A stretch of 64,000 bases of DNA from a virus, in IMG/VR virus record IMGVR_UViG_3300025151_000023, positions 1-64,000 of that record, one strand, 5' to 3'. The notes under the pieces were generated by a model. The model was given only the letters and a program-made list of their open reading frames with translations, searched no databases and was not told where the DNA came from. Below are positions 31,473 through 39,762 of the stretch, in pieces (position 1 is the first letter of the stretch; each line of letters opens with the position of its first letter). The position numbers and the translations under genes are program-made.

Positions 31473-32641
31473 GCTAATTTTACTATTGTGTCATACATTG
31501 CATCGATGCCTTCTTTTATGTCTTGAACACCGTTACCTACAAAGAATCCTTCTGACTCTATTTCTTCAGCACCTTCGTACGTTCCTTTAGCGTCATACTG
31601 TTGCATTTGTAAAACAGGTTGTTTAAGCCAGTTGCCAGATGCAAGTGGTCTTGATTGTACACCTGCTTTTGATAAAGCAGTGACAACTTCGTCTCTTCTA
31701 CCTTGAAGCGGACCAGTCATTATACAACCAAAGCTAAACCAACTAGACTCTTGTGTTTCTTTTTGTAAACGTATCCATGGTTTGTCGGCAAACTTTTTAA
31801 AAAAATATTCTTTATTTTTCATTCTTGCTTCAACCATTGAAGGCCATTTTTTAAGTTGCTCGGAACCAATGGCTCCACTGAATTCTAATGGACGTATAGC
31901 ATAGCCTGGGGTAACAAATGTAAAGTTGTCCTTCCATGCGCCTGTCTTTGGAAACAATGGATTGTTATCACTTAAATCTCGTACCCATCCGTGAGCTCTC
32001 AAAGATTTCAACCAATCAGCATCTTCTTGGCTGTCAACAACAACCATGCCACCTTCCATTGTTTGCATGTGATGTGAAAAGAAAAAAGAATGTGTGCCAA
32101 TTAATCCGTGACTACCAGTATATCTGTTGTTATATTTTGCACCCATTGATTCGCAATTATCTTCAATTACAAACAAATTGTGTTTGTCTGCTATTTTATA
32201 AATTGCGTCAAAATCACATGGATTGCCTAGCAAATTTATACACAGTATTGCTGAAGTTTCAGGTGTTATTTGCTGTTCTATTTTTTCTGGATCAATGTTA
32301 AATGTGTTTGGATCAACATCTACAAAGTTTAATTTAAAACCACATTGGTTTACTGGAAAGTAACTTGTTGACCAACCTACTGCTGGAACAATTACGTTAC
32401 CAGTGAGATTATACTTTAATTTTAACAAAGACATCATCAATAAATTTGCAGATGATCCTGAGTTGCACATTACAGCATGACCGTGACCAAAATATTGTGC
32501 ATATTCTTCTTCAAACTTTTTAACATGTGAACCCATAGTGTACATGTCAGTTGCAATAACTTTTTGTATGGCATCAATTTCTTCTTGTCCCCAAGTGCTA
32601 GACGCTAATGGGTATACTATATTAGGCATGTTTTTTGTCAC
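31469..32641 (-). CDS. DegT/ColD-like PLP enzyme with His at the Lys position
   Basis: This 390-residue DegT/DnrJ/EryC1/StrS-type PLP enzyme has SGSSANLL (61-68), FVIEDNCESMGA (D161, which holds the PLP ring) and GTHSFFFSHHMQTMEGG (about 182-198). In ordinary aminotransferases the second region reads SF..TKN, with a lysine that binds PLP. Here the position is His (H190). The lysine-to-histidine change is typical of ColD and RfbH-like 3-dehydratases, which remove the 3-hydroxyl of a sugar. No iron-sulfur cysteine cluster as in E1/RfbH is seen, so ColD-like is the better reading. It would make a 3,6-dideoxy or 3-deoxy sugar precursor. Confidence 0.72.
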   Translation of the reverse strand: MTKNMPNIVYPLASSTWGQEEIDAIQKVIATDMYTMGSHVKKFEEEYAQYFGHGHAVMCNSGSSANLLMMSLLKLKYNLTGNVIVPAVGWSTSYFPVNQCGFKLNFVDVDPNTFNIDPEKIEQQITPETSAILCINLLGNPCDFDAIYKIADKHNLFVIEDNCESMGAKYNNRYTGSHGLIGTHSFFFSHHMQTMEGGMVVVDSQEDADWLKSLRAHGWVRDLSDNNPLFPKTGAWKDNFTFVTPGYAIRPLEFSGAIGSEQLKKWPSMVEARMKNKEYFFKKFADKPWIRLQKETQESSWFSFGCIMTGPLQGRRDEVVTALSKAGVQSRPLASGNWLKQPVLQMQQYDAKGTYEGAEEIESEGFFVGNGVQDIKEGIDAMYDTIVKLA

Positions 32642-33356
32642 CTTTCATATGAACTAAAAACTGCGCCAGTGGCGATTTTGGAACTGGGTCACTGTTTTTA
32701 AGTCCTGGATGATATTTCATCAAATCCATTTGTTTACAGTCTTTGAAAGAGTCTCTACCAATAGCCATGGTATATTGGTCAGCCTGCATGTTATCATAGC
32801 CCCATAGCTCGTCTGTTAGATATATTTCTTCCATTCTGTTTGCCCAATCTTTGGCTTTTGGATGTTTAGGATTGTGCATGTAAAATCCAGTTTCGTCTCT
32901 TAGTTTTTTTCTATCAAAAAATGTGCAAAGCGAATCAGGTGGACATATTTCCCTTAGATAGTCTAAGTTTGGTTCTGCTGTGTACACAGTATCAGCATCA
33001 GAATATAATATTATGTCTGCTGTTGAATTTTTTATCCTGTGTGTTTGTGCAAAAACTTTGTGTGAAAATTTTACACCATCATTTTTCCAAACAAACTTAC
33101 CACGGTCTTCTCGCCATCCACACTTGACTGGATCTTTTCTAGCTTCAGTAACCCATGCTTCTAGTTTTGGTTGTTCTGTATATAAATCGTGATATGAAAT
33201 ATTTGGCTCTAACAATTCTGGTTCTTGTTCTTGGTAATAAACATGAAGTGTGCAGTCTTTTGGCCAATATTTGATGAATGATTCTATCATGCGTTTTCCA
33301 CAAATATCATAATATTCTTTATTATATGTTGTGCAAACTTCTACTGTTCTACTCAT
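32622..33356 (-). CDS. GT-A-type glycosyltransferase (paralogue B)
   Basis: This 244-residue protein begins VEVCTTYNKEYYDICGKRM and has ILYSDADTVY (the DAD variant), FFDRKKLRDETGF and a terminal SPLAQFLVHMKGDKKHA, which matches the family ending of the transferases at 30612 and 33613. It is the most diverged of the three. Start 33356 is ATG. It overlaps the 63-residue gene at 33349 by 8 bases. The donor and acceptor are unknown. Confidence 0.65.
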   Translation of the reverse strand: MSRTVEVCTTYNKEYYDICGKRMIESFIKYWPKDCTLHVYYQEQEPELLEPNISYHDLYTEQPKLEAWVTEARKDPVKCGWREDRGKFVWKNDGVKFSHKVFAQTHRIKNSTADIILYSDADTVYTAEPNLDYLREICPPDSLCTFFDRKKLRDETGFYMHNPKHPKAKDWANRMEEIYLTDELWGYDNMQADQYTMAIGRDSFKDCKQMDLMKYHPGLKNSDPVPKSPLAQFLVHMKGDKKHA

Positions 33357-33537
33357 TGTTAGCCCCTTCTAATCCTTTTTCCATAAATCTATTAAATCTT
33401 TCCAACTTTTTATCTTTAATTCTATGTAGTCCTAACTTTACAAACCTCTTCCACCAAAATTCTTCTTGCAAATAAACACGCCAACTTTCTTTTGTATAAT
33501 CTTCTTCGCCAGCTGGTTTGTTTCTGTGTTCTTGCAT
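33349..33537 (-). CDS. Small basic hypothetical protein (62 aa)
   Basis: This 62-residue protein is rich in R, K, E and W (EEFWWKRFVKLGLHRIKDKKLERFNRFMEK), a likely charged amphipathic helix. It is the first gene of the minus-strand glycan operon, overlapping the transferase start. It diverges from the + strand transferase genes from 33613. No family is recognised. Confidence 0.4.
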   Translation of the reverse strand: MQEHRNKPAGEEDYTKESWRVYLQEEFWWKRFVKLGLHRIKDKKLERFNRFMEKGLEGANNE

Positions 33538-33570
33538 AATTTAGTTTTAAATAATTGCATTATGTGTTAC

Positions 33571-33576
33571 TATAAT
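33571..33576 (+). promoter_or_regulatory. -10 box in the divergent intergenic spacer
   Basis: TATAAT lies in the AT-rich 60-nt spacer between the minus-strand gene ending its 5' end at 33537 and the + strand gene starting at 33613. The -35 box is not well defined. A divergent promoter pair is likely here. Confidence 0.45.
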
Positions 33577-33612
33577 TATGATTAGTAATAATGTACATTG
33601 GAGCAAAGTGAT

Positions 33613-34425
33613 ATGCGATCTATATCAGTAATTACAACGTTTTCTGCCTTAGGCTGGCACTCTTATGGCAAGAGAATGATTGACTCTTTTGTAAAGTATT
33701 GGCCAAAAGAAATAAAATTGATAGTGTATTACGAAGAAAAGCCAAAAGATGTTGATTATGGTGATCAAGTACAATGGGTCAACTTTGAACAAGCAAGTCC
33801 AGAGCTAGTAGCATATAAGAAGAAACATAAAACAAATCCATTTGCAACTGGTTGGAAAATAGGTACTGATCCAAAATCAAAATATTCATATTTGTGGGAT
33901 GCTGTAAAATTTGCACATAAATCGTTTTGTGTATCACATGCGGCTCTCAATAGTTCCACAGATATTATCATCTGGTTAGATGCAGATGTCGTTACCCACA
34001 ATTTTGTATCGCGGGAACATATTGAGAGCCTGTTACCTCAAAACAGTTATTGTGCATATTTAGGTAGAAAGAAAATTTATCCTGAATGCGGATTTGTTAT
34101 GTATGATTGTACTAGTGAATACAACGAACCATTTATGAAAGAATGGCAAGAATTGTACACAAAAGACAAACTATTCAAACTAGCAGAATATCACGATTCT
34201 TATTTGTTTCAGCATTTAGTAGAACACTTTGAATTTGTGTTTCCAGATTTTAAACACACTAGCATTTCTGGTAGTCATCCTAATCGCCCAGGTGTGCATG
34301 TTTTTATTAATTCTCCATTAGGGCAATATATGGATCACCTAAAAGGAGCAAGGAAAATTAAAGGCAAATCAAAAAAAGAAGATTTGTATGTTAATAGGCA
34401 AGAAGATTATTGGAAAAAAGTATGA
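33613..34425 (+). CDS. GT-A-type glycosyltransferase (paralogue C)
   Basis: This 270-residue protein starts at ATG 33613 after GGAG. It has SISVITTFSALGWHSYGKRMI, IIIWLDADVVTHNF (the DAD motif) and LGQYMDHLKGARKIKGKSKKEDL, the family ending shared with 30612 and 32622. It is the first gene of the + strand half of the glycan island (33613-37422). The stop overlaps the next ATG (ATGA). The sugar is unknown. Confidence 0.7.
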   Translation: MRSISVITTFSALGWHSYGKRMIDSFVKYWPKEIKLIVYYEEKPKDVDYGDQVQWVNFEQASPELVAYKKKHKTNPFATGWKIGTDPKSKYSYLWDAVKFAHKSFCVSHAALNSSTDIIIWLDADVVTHNFVSREHIESLLPQNSYCAYLGRKKIYPECGFVMYDCTSEYNEPFMKEWQELYTKDKLFKLAEYHDSYLFQHLVEHFEFVFPDFKHTSISGSHPNRPGVHVFINSPLGQYMDHLKGARKIKGKSKKEDLYVNRQEDYWKKV

Positions 34426-35249
34426 AAATATTAGTTACCGGTTGTTCACATATTTTTGGTACTGATCTTAAAGATTGTGACGGTATTACGTCAAGTAAAT
34501 TGACTTGGCCAATGTTACTGTTTCCGAACGCAACAAATATTTCAAAACCTGGTGCAAGTCCAAACACAATAGCAAGGCGTGTATTAATGTACCTATCTTA
34601 TAATTCACCAAAACCTATTGACGGAGTTATAGTCCAATGGCCGAACCTTAACAGATGGGAATCAGTATCGCCTGATTTTGATATGACTGGAGAAGATTGG
34701 CCATATCAAACTATTGGGCAACATGAAAGCCATCAATATAATGATAAAGCTACGTTGGCTTGGAAAATGCACATAGCAGGCACTGACTTGTATAATGTGC
34801 ATATTCAAAATGTACAAACAATTATCATGCTTAATTCTATACTACGTTTAAAAAAAATAAAATGTGTAAATTTACTTTCAAATCCTATTTCTACTGATAA
34901 AAGGTTACAACCAAATCAACAAAACACTATATCTAAGCCAAAACGTTTTTCTATTGGGGACTTGAAACGTTGGGGCTTTTGGAATGCTATACATTCAGGT
35001 TTGTGTCATAGCTTTGGAATCAATACTAGTACAGATGCTGATATCAAAGTTGCTGATGATGATGTGTTTGAACGTGTGTTGATGAATGAATTGTCTTTGT
35101 ACAAATGGTTAGATTTAGATGGAATGTCATGGACGGAATGGGCATCACACAACAATTATCAAACAACCAATTGGCACTACAGCGAACAGGCTCATGTAGA
35201 TGCATCTAAATTATTAGAAAACAAAATAGGAAATATTTTTGAAACTTAA
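34422..35249 (+). CDS. SGNH-like hydrolase (GCSH motif)
   Basis: This 275-residue protein has MKILVTGCSHIFGTDLKD, in which GCSH replaces the GDS block. Near the C-terminus HYSEQAHVDASKLL has the H that may serve as the catalytic histidine. DGVIVQWPNLNRWE resembles the GxND block of SGNH proteins (WPN). The replacement of D by C in GDS is seen in several SGNH-like proteins in this genome (also at 3169). Its place in the glycan operon suggests sugar O-deacylation. The TTG-start gene after it overlaps its end. Confidence 0.6.
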   Translation: MKILVTGCSHIFGTDLKDCDGITSSKLTWPMLLFPNATNISKPGASPNTIARRVLMYLSYNSPKPIDGVIVQWPNLNRWESVSPDFDMTGEDWPYQTIGQHESHQYNDKATLAWKMHIAGTDLYNVHIQNVQTIIMLNSILRLKKIKCVNLLSNPISTDKRLQPNQQNTISKPKRFSIGDLKRWGFWNAIHSGLCHSFGINTSTDADIKVADDDVFERVLMNELSLYKWLDLDGMSWTEWASHNNYQTTNWHYSEQAHVDASKLLENKIGNIFET

Positions 35250-36027
35250 CATTATTAATAATAATCATGGTGATGACAGTAAAGCATGGTACAGCTTAAA
35301 GCCCTTACATCAATATATTGATAAAAATGGCATACCTACTATGTGGGGATTAGCAAGTACAAATTACACAAAGGCAGTGTCATATGTTGAAAATAAAAAA
35401 CCATGGTTGTTTTGTGATATGCCATACTGGGGAAGATGGAATCCATTGAAAATGGCAGTCAATCCTCATGGTGAATATTTTTGGCGCACTTGTTTGAATG
35501 GTATACACGTTAATAAAATTATAAATGACTTGCCGCATGATAGAATAAAAAATATTACAATCAAAGACTGGAGAACAAAAGGAGAGTACATATTGATTGC
35601 TCCTTCGTCACCAACAGTGAATAGATTCATAGGACAGCCAAACTGGGAACACGATACAATAAAGTTTTTAAAGACTATGACAGATATGCCAATAAAAGTT
35701 AGGCACAAACCTCGTAAAAGTGGCAAAAGTGGACCAGCTTATGCTTTAACACCATTAGCAGACGATTTGCAAAATGCATCATGTGTAATAACAAGTTGTT
35801 CTATGGTAGCTGTTGACGCCATTATTGAAGGGATTCCTGTGTATTGTCACTCTCTTGCTTGTACGCATCCAGTGGCACAAGATATCAAAAAATACGGACA
35901 GCCGGTATATGCAGAAAATAGAAAAGATTGGTTAGCAACCTTAAGTTATCATCAATATACAAGTGAAGAAATACAATCAGGGTTGTTTGCAAAAATGTTT
36001 AAGGAGATGTATCATGTTATGCGTTAG
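35239..36027 (+). CDS. Capsule KpsC/KpsS-like putative Kdo-transferase (paralogue 3)
   Basis: This 262-residue protein starts at TTG 35239 (AGGAA precedes it). KLNIINNNHGDDSKAW is the N-terminus, PIKVRHKPRKSGKSGP is a basic pocket, and VITSCSMVAVDAIIEGIPVY, then KDWLATLSYHQYTSEEIQSG, matches the family ending of 25665, 28757 and 36014. It lacks the RPHP block of the other two but keeps KPR. It belongs to the + strand operon. The donor is inferred only. Confidence 0.5.
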   Translation: MKLNIINNNHGDDSKAWYSLKPLHQYIDKNGIPTMWGLASTNYTKAVSYVENKKPWLFCDMPYWGRWNPLKMAVNPHGEYFWRTCLNGIHVNKIINDLPHDRIKNITIKDWRTKGEYILIAPSSPTVNRFIGQPNWEHDTIKFLKTMTDMPIKVRHKPRKSGKSGPAYALTPLADDLQNASCVITSCSMVAVDAIIEGIPVYCHSLACTHPVAQDIKKYGQPVYAENRKDWLATLSYHQYTSEEIQSGLFAKMFKEMYHVMR

Positions 36028-36817
36028 AACAATGAGGCCTTTTACTGAAAAAATTATTTCAGCATGGGCAAAAGGATGTGATGGGGATATTATTCCTCCC
36101 ATTAAAGATTATCAAGGCATGCGAAAAAGCACGTATGCGTTTTTAGGAGTACTGAGGGGATCTGGCGATATGTTGAAAAGATGTATGGCCAAAGGTTATG
36201 ATTATTATTTTATTGACCATGCATATTTTTTAGGTGGACATGATCGAAATCCAGCATGGTATAGAGCAACTAAAAATGGACATGTTGCACATATTTTGAA
36301 AGATAGACCTAGTGATAGATATGAAAAATATTTTAAACAAGACATAAAACCATATCGATCAGGCAGTAAAATAATCGTCTGTCCGCCCACTGGAGCCATT
36401 GAGTGGATGTTTGACACACAAGATTGGCTTAACACCACTGTAGGCGCTTTAAAACAGCATACAGACCGTGAAATAGTGGTGAGGGATAAGCCTATGAATC
36501 CTCAAGTGAAAAAAGAAAATGGTGTAACCACTATTGATGGTTTTATCAAAACACAAGATGACAAACCATTGCAACAAGACTTAGATGACGCCCATTGTGT
36601 AGTGACTTTTAATTCAGGGGTTGGAGTAAAAGCATTGTGTGAAGGCATACCTGTCATTTGTGGAACAGAATGTGCGGCATATCCTATTGCAAACAAAATA
36701 GAGGACATTGAAAATCTACAACAGCATGAAAGGCAACCGTGGCTTAATCACCTTGCATATTCTCAGTTTACTTTAGCAGAAATGGAATCTGGGTATGCCT
36801 TAGAACAATGTACTTAG
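36014..36817 (+). CDS. Capsule KpsC/KpsS-like putative Kdo-transferase (paralogue 4)
   Basis: ATG 36014 has AAGGAG at an ideal distance. The 267-residue protein has YLDHAYF-like (YFIDHAYFLGG), KIIVCPPTGAIEWMF, IVVRDKPMNPQ and CVVTFNSGVGVKALCEGIPV, then QPWLNHLAYSQFTLAEMESG, the family ending seen in three other genes. It is a close relative of the protein at 35239. A longer frame upstream to 35963 is out of the RBS context. The stop overlaps the sulfotransferase start. Confidence 0.5.
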   Translation: MLCVRTMRPFTEKIISAWAKGCDGDIIPPIKDYQGMRKSTYAFLGVLRGSGDMLKRCMAKGYDYYFIDHAYFLGGHDRNPAWYRATKNGHVAHILKDRPSDRYEKYFKQDIKPYRSGSKIIVCPPTGAIEWMFDTQDWLNTTVGALKQHTDREIVVRDKPMNPQVKKENGVTTIDGFIKTQDDKPLQQDLDDAHCVVTFNSGVGVKALCEGIPVICGTECAAYPIANKIEDIENLQQHERQPWLNHLAYSQFTLAEMESGYALEQCT

Positions 36818-37422
36818 ACACTAAGCATAAAATATTATTCATACACATACCACGCACTGGTGGATCATGGCTAGGCTACAAAATGATGGACTTTTGTTAT
36901 CCAATGTACAGGGGAGTTGGCCAAGAAATATTTACAAAGTCAGGGGAAAAGTACCCTGTTGGCAGGCACACAACTTTAGAAAAAATTTATAGTTTACAAT
37001 ATCTAATACAAGACGACATAAACACTTACTATAAAATTGCTGTATCAAGGCATCCATACACAAGATTTATATCAGCATTTGATTATTTTAAAAATATTAC
37101 AGATACCGCTGAAAGACATAATTTAAAAACTTTAGAAGATATGATGTCTTGGATAGAAGATGGAGCAGACAAACAACACATTTTGCCTCAGTCATATTGG
37201 TACGATGAGAGATTTAACAACTTTTACAAATTTGAAAATATAGAAGATTTAAATTTACAATTATGGATACCAAAATGGCACAATAGCGATACAATAATTC
37301 AAAAAGGTAAACGTAGAGGTATTCAAAAGTCAAAACATAAAGCTAAATTGAGTGAAAAACTAAAAGAACGAATATTTAAATTTTATAACAAAGATTTTTA
37401 TTTGTTTGACTATGTTAGATAG
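36808..37422 (+). CDS. Sulfotransferase-family protein
   Basis: This 204-residue protein begins LFIHIPRTGGSWLGYKM (residues 10-26), the PAPS-binding 5' loop of carbohydrate sulfotransferases (PRTGGS). IAVSRHPYTRFISAFDYF near residue 75 fits the 3' phosphate-binding segment (SRxPxxR). It is a full but compact sulfotransferase-2-like protein. It would sulfate a sugar, which in a marine setting is plausible, or be a decorated-capsid enzyme. It ends by overlapping the convergent AsnB gene. Confidence 0.78.
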   Translation: MYLDTKHKILFIHIPRTGGSWLGYKMMDFCYPMYRGVGQEIFTKSGEKYPVGRHTTLEKIYSLQYLIQDDINTYYKIAVSRHPYTRFISAFDYFKNITDTAERHNLKTLEDMMSWIEDGADKQHILPQSYWYDERFNNFYKFENIEDLNLQLWIPKWHNSDTIIQKGKRRGIQKSKHKAKLSEKLKERIFKFYNKDFYLFDYVR

Positions 37423-39145
37423 TCATATTATAAGTTTGTGCCCATGAACGCATCATCCACGATATAAGCCTAGGCTTTTTATTCATTTGATTTGCTTTTG
37501 AAATCACATTTTTTAAACAATCATTTTTGTTCATGTAGCTAGCCATAAAATTTTGCAATTCTTTTTGATCGTTCAACCAATACACTAAAGGCACAGTCCA
37601 TCCTGTTTTTTGTTTATTGATAATGTAATCAGGTAGGTAATTTTTATATGCTATTTTCGTTGGCAATTTAGTATCGCCTTTTTGTGCACCAATTTTGTGT
37701 TTGGAAGTTATGCCTAAACAATACTTCATAAATCTTTGCGTAGCTAATGGGAACCTACCCTCCATACCAAACGCCATTCCAAATTTATCATTCCTGCCAA
37801 AAAAGTCTTCTGGTACTTGTGTAACACAATCTAAAGCCATGTAAGAATTTACATGATCATTTGGGTTCCATATACCTTGCGGAAATTGTTTACACAATAT
37901 TTCATGCAATTCTTTTTTTGATATTTTTGTAGTCATTTCAACAGGTCTTTTTATTCTGTGCATCCATTTCCACACCAAACCCTCCCATGACTTGATATGT
38001 TCTTCAGGCTTTTTTAGTTTCCAATATTTTGGATATCCGCCTAGTAATTCGTCACCCATATCACCAGCCATTGTAACCACTACACCGGCTTCAGCAAGAC
38101 GCCTGTTAGTTTCGTAATACATTGGCATATTCCAGTTATAAACCGGTTGTTCCATGAAGTGCATTGTTTTGTCCCAACAATCCATTGTAATTTTTGGTGT
38201 GATAGTAATTTCAGTATGGTTCATTCCAAAGTCTTTGGCAAATCTCGCCGCATGAATGGCATCGTCATTGTGGTCCTCATCTGTAATCACATTTGGAGAC
38301 ATTTTGTTTGTAAAAGTGTCCAAATGTCCTAGTACTTTTTTGAGTTCATATGCAACTAATGTAGAGTCCAACCCACCTGATAAAAACATGCCAAATTTTC
38401 TTAGACCTAGTGTAGACATTTTCACTGTTTCGTGTGCTTCATGCCTAAATTCTTCAAAGTCTAATGGCTTATTACTTTCTGGATATATTGTGTGTACGTT
38501 GCGTTCTTTGAATTTTTTATTTCCTACATCATACACCAACGTTTCCCCAGGCATTAATTTTTTGATACCTGTAAACATAGAATTGCTAGTTGCGTTCAAC
38601 CCAGTAATGCTCATACATGCAGAAGCTAGTTCGTCAATTTTTTTAGCACCTGGTACGTGCTCTATCATACCTTTTATTTCAGAACCAAAGATTAATCCAT
38701 CTGATATTTCGGCATAATACAATGGTTTTATCCCTGCATGATCACGTGATAGTGTTATAGTTTTGTCCTCTTTATTGTAATATGCGTAAGCGTGCATTGA
38801 ATCTAATGTGCTTGATATTGTTGTGTTACTGTTTGATCTGTCTAGTAAAAATGCTAATAATTCAGTATCGCACGTAGTTTTTGGTTGCCATGTATCTTTA
38901 TATGTTTCTTTCAATTCGTTGTAATTAAAAATTTCTCCATTGTAAACTAACACATTTCCTCTGTCAGTAATCCATGGCTGTTTGCCATCTACCGGTGTTG
39001 AAGTTATTGATAACAAGTTATGACCTAACGTAACATTATCGTCATGCCATACATCAGATCCATCTGGTCCTCTATGGGAACATGCTGAAATATAAGATTT
39101 TATTAATTCAGGTTTTCTAGCAGTGATACCGTATATGCCACACAT
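37415..39145 (-). CDS. asnB: Asparagine synthase-like amidotransferase (AsnB)
   Basis: This 576-residue protein has a catalytic N-terminal cysteine (MCGIYGI), RGPDGSDVW and LVYNGEIFNYNEL of the glutaminase domain, and SGGLDST at about 256-262 of the PPi-synthetase domain, plus GDMGDELLGGYPKYW. It uses glutamine and ATP to amidate an acid: aspartate in the classic case, but LPS clusters use related enzymes to amidate sugar uronates. With the nucleotide-sugar dehydrogenase at 6845, a uronamide role is possible. It has the usual length for the two-domain family and no missing catalytic blocks. Confidence 0.85.
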   Translation of the reverse strand: MCGIYGITARKPELIKSYISACSHRGPDGSDVWHDDNVTLGHNLLSITSTPVDGKQPWITDRGNVLVYNGEIFNYNELKETYKDTWQPKTTCDTELLAFLLDRSNSNTTISSTLDSMHAYAYYNKEDKTITLSRDHAGIKPLYYAEISDGLIFGSEIKGMIEHVPGAKKIDELASACMSITGLNATSNSMFTGIKKLMPGETLVYDVGNKKFKERNVHTIYPESNKPLDFEEFRHEAHETVKMSTLGLRKFGMFLSGGLDSTLVAYELKKVLGHLDTFTNKMSPNVITDEDHNDDAIHAARFAKDFGMNHTEITITPKITMDCWDKTMHFMEQPVYNWNMPMYYETNRRLAEAGVVVTMAGDMGDELLGGYPKYWKLKKPEEHIKSWEGLVWKWMHRIKRPVEMTTKISKKELHEILCKQFPQGIWNPNDHVNSYMALDCVTQVPEDFFGRNDKFGMAFGMEGRFPLATQRFMKYCLGITSKHKIGAQKGDTKLPTKIAYKNYLPDYIINKQKTGWTVPLVYWLNDQKELQNFMASYMNKNDCLKNVISKANQMNKKPRLISWMMRSWAQTYNMTI

Positions 39146-39153
39146 ACTTTAAT

Positions 39154-39762
39154 TTAGTTACGTTTATTCTTAATGAACAAATTTACGGTTATTCTATGGG
39201 CATCAATAATACCTCCGTAATCATGCCATGTTTTGGATTGTATTCCTGCAAATACAAATGCCCGATTTGGTTTCCATGGTGCCGAGCCCCATAAATTTGC
39301 AAGTGTAATAGTTTCAGGATTTTGCACATTATTGCCTTTAACACCAGTGTACATATTAGTACCAGTACCTTCGTTCGGAGCCACATAAATCACACCGGAC
39401 CAACATTTGTCATAGCTTTCGTCATGCACTGGAAATCTATAAGGTGCAGGTGCCTGCCTTGTAATTTGCACTTCTCCTTTATATTTTGCAAAAGCTCTAG
39501 CATGTGGCCAATGCTTCAGCAGTTGTGGTATGTTATCATTAAGCCAAGCATCAGCTTTATTAAGCCAACTTGTTAACTTGGTGTCTAGTATTGTGTTATT
39601 TTTTAAAAATGCCTTGTTGTCTTTAAAATTACTATTCTCATCTATTGTAGATAATTTGTCAAACAATGGTTTAAGTTCTTCGTATTGTTGGATAACATTG
39701 TCTGTTTGCATCCACGGCCATGGAACAGTATGTGTAGGTCCTTGAAATAAACCATTAAACAT
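39154..39762 (-). CDS. 2OG-Fe(II) oxygenase-like protein (DUF6445/P4H-like)
   Basis: This 202-residue protein has YRFPVHDESYDKCWSGVIYVAP (H with D), NRAFVFAGIQSKTWHDYGG (second H), and HRITVNLFI (with R) near the end, the pattern of prolyl-hydroxylase-like or 2OG-Fe(II) enzymes. The acidic residue after the first His (HDE) fits a metal ligand. It sits between AsnB and a transferase in one operon. The substrate is unknown; sugars or amino acids are possible. Confidence 0.6.
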   Translation of the reverse strand: MFNGLFQGPTHTVPWPWMQTDNVIQQYEELKPLFDKLSTIDENSNFKDNKAFLKNNTILDTKLTSWLNKADAWLNDNIPQLLKHWPHARAFAKYKGEVQITRQAPAPYRFPVHDESYDKCWSGVIYVAPNEGTGTNMYTGVKGNNVQNPETITLANLWGSAPWKPNRAFVFAGIQSKTWHDYGGIIDAHRITVNLFIKNKRN

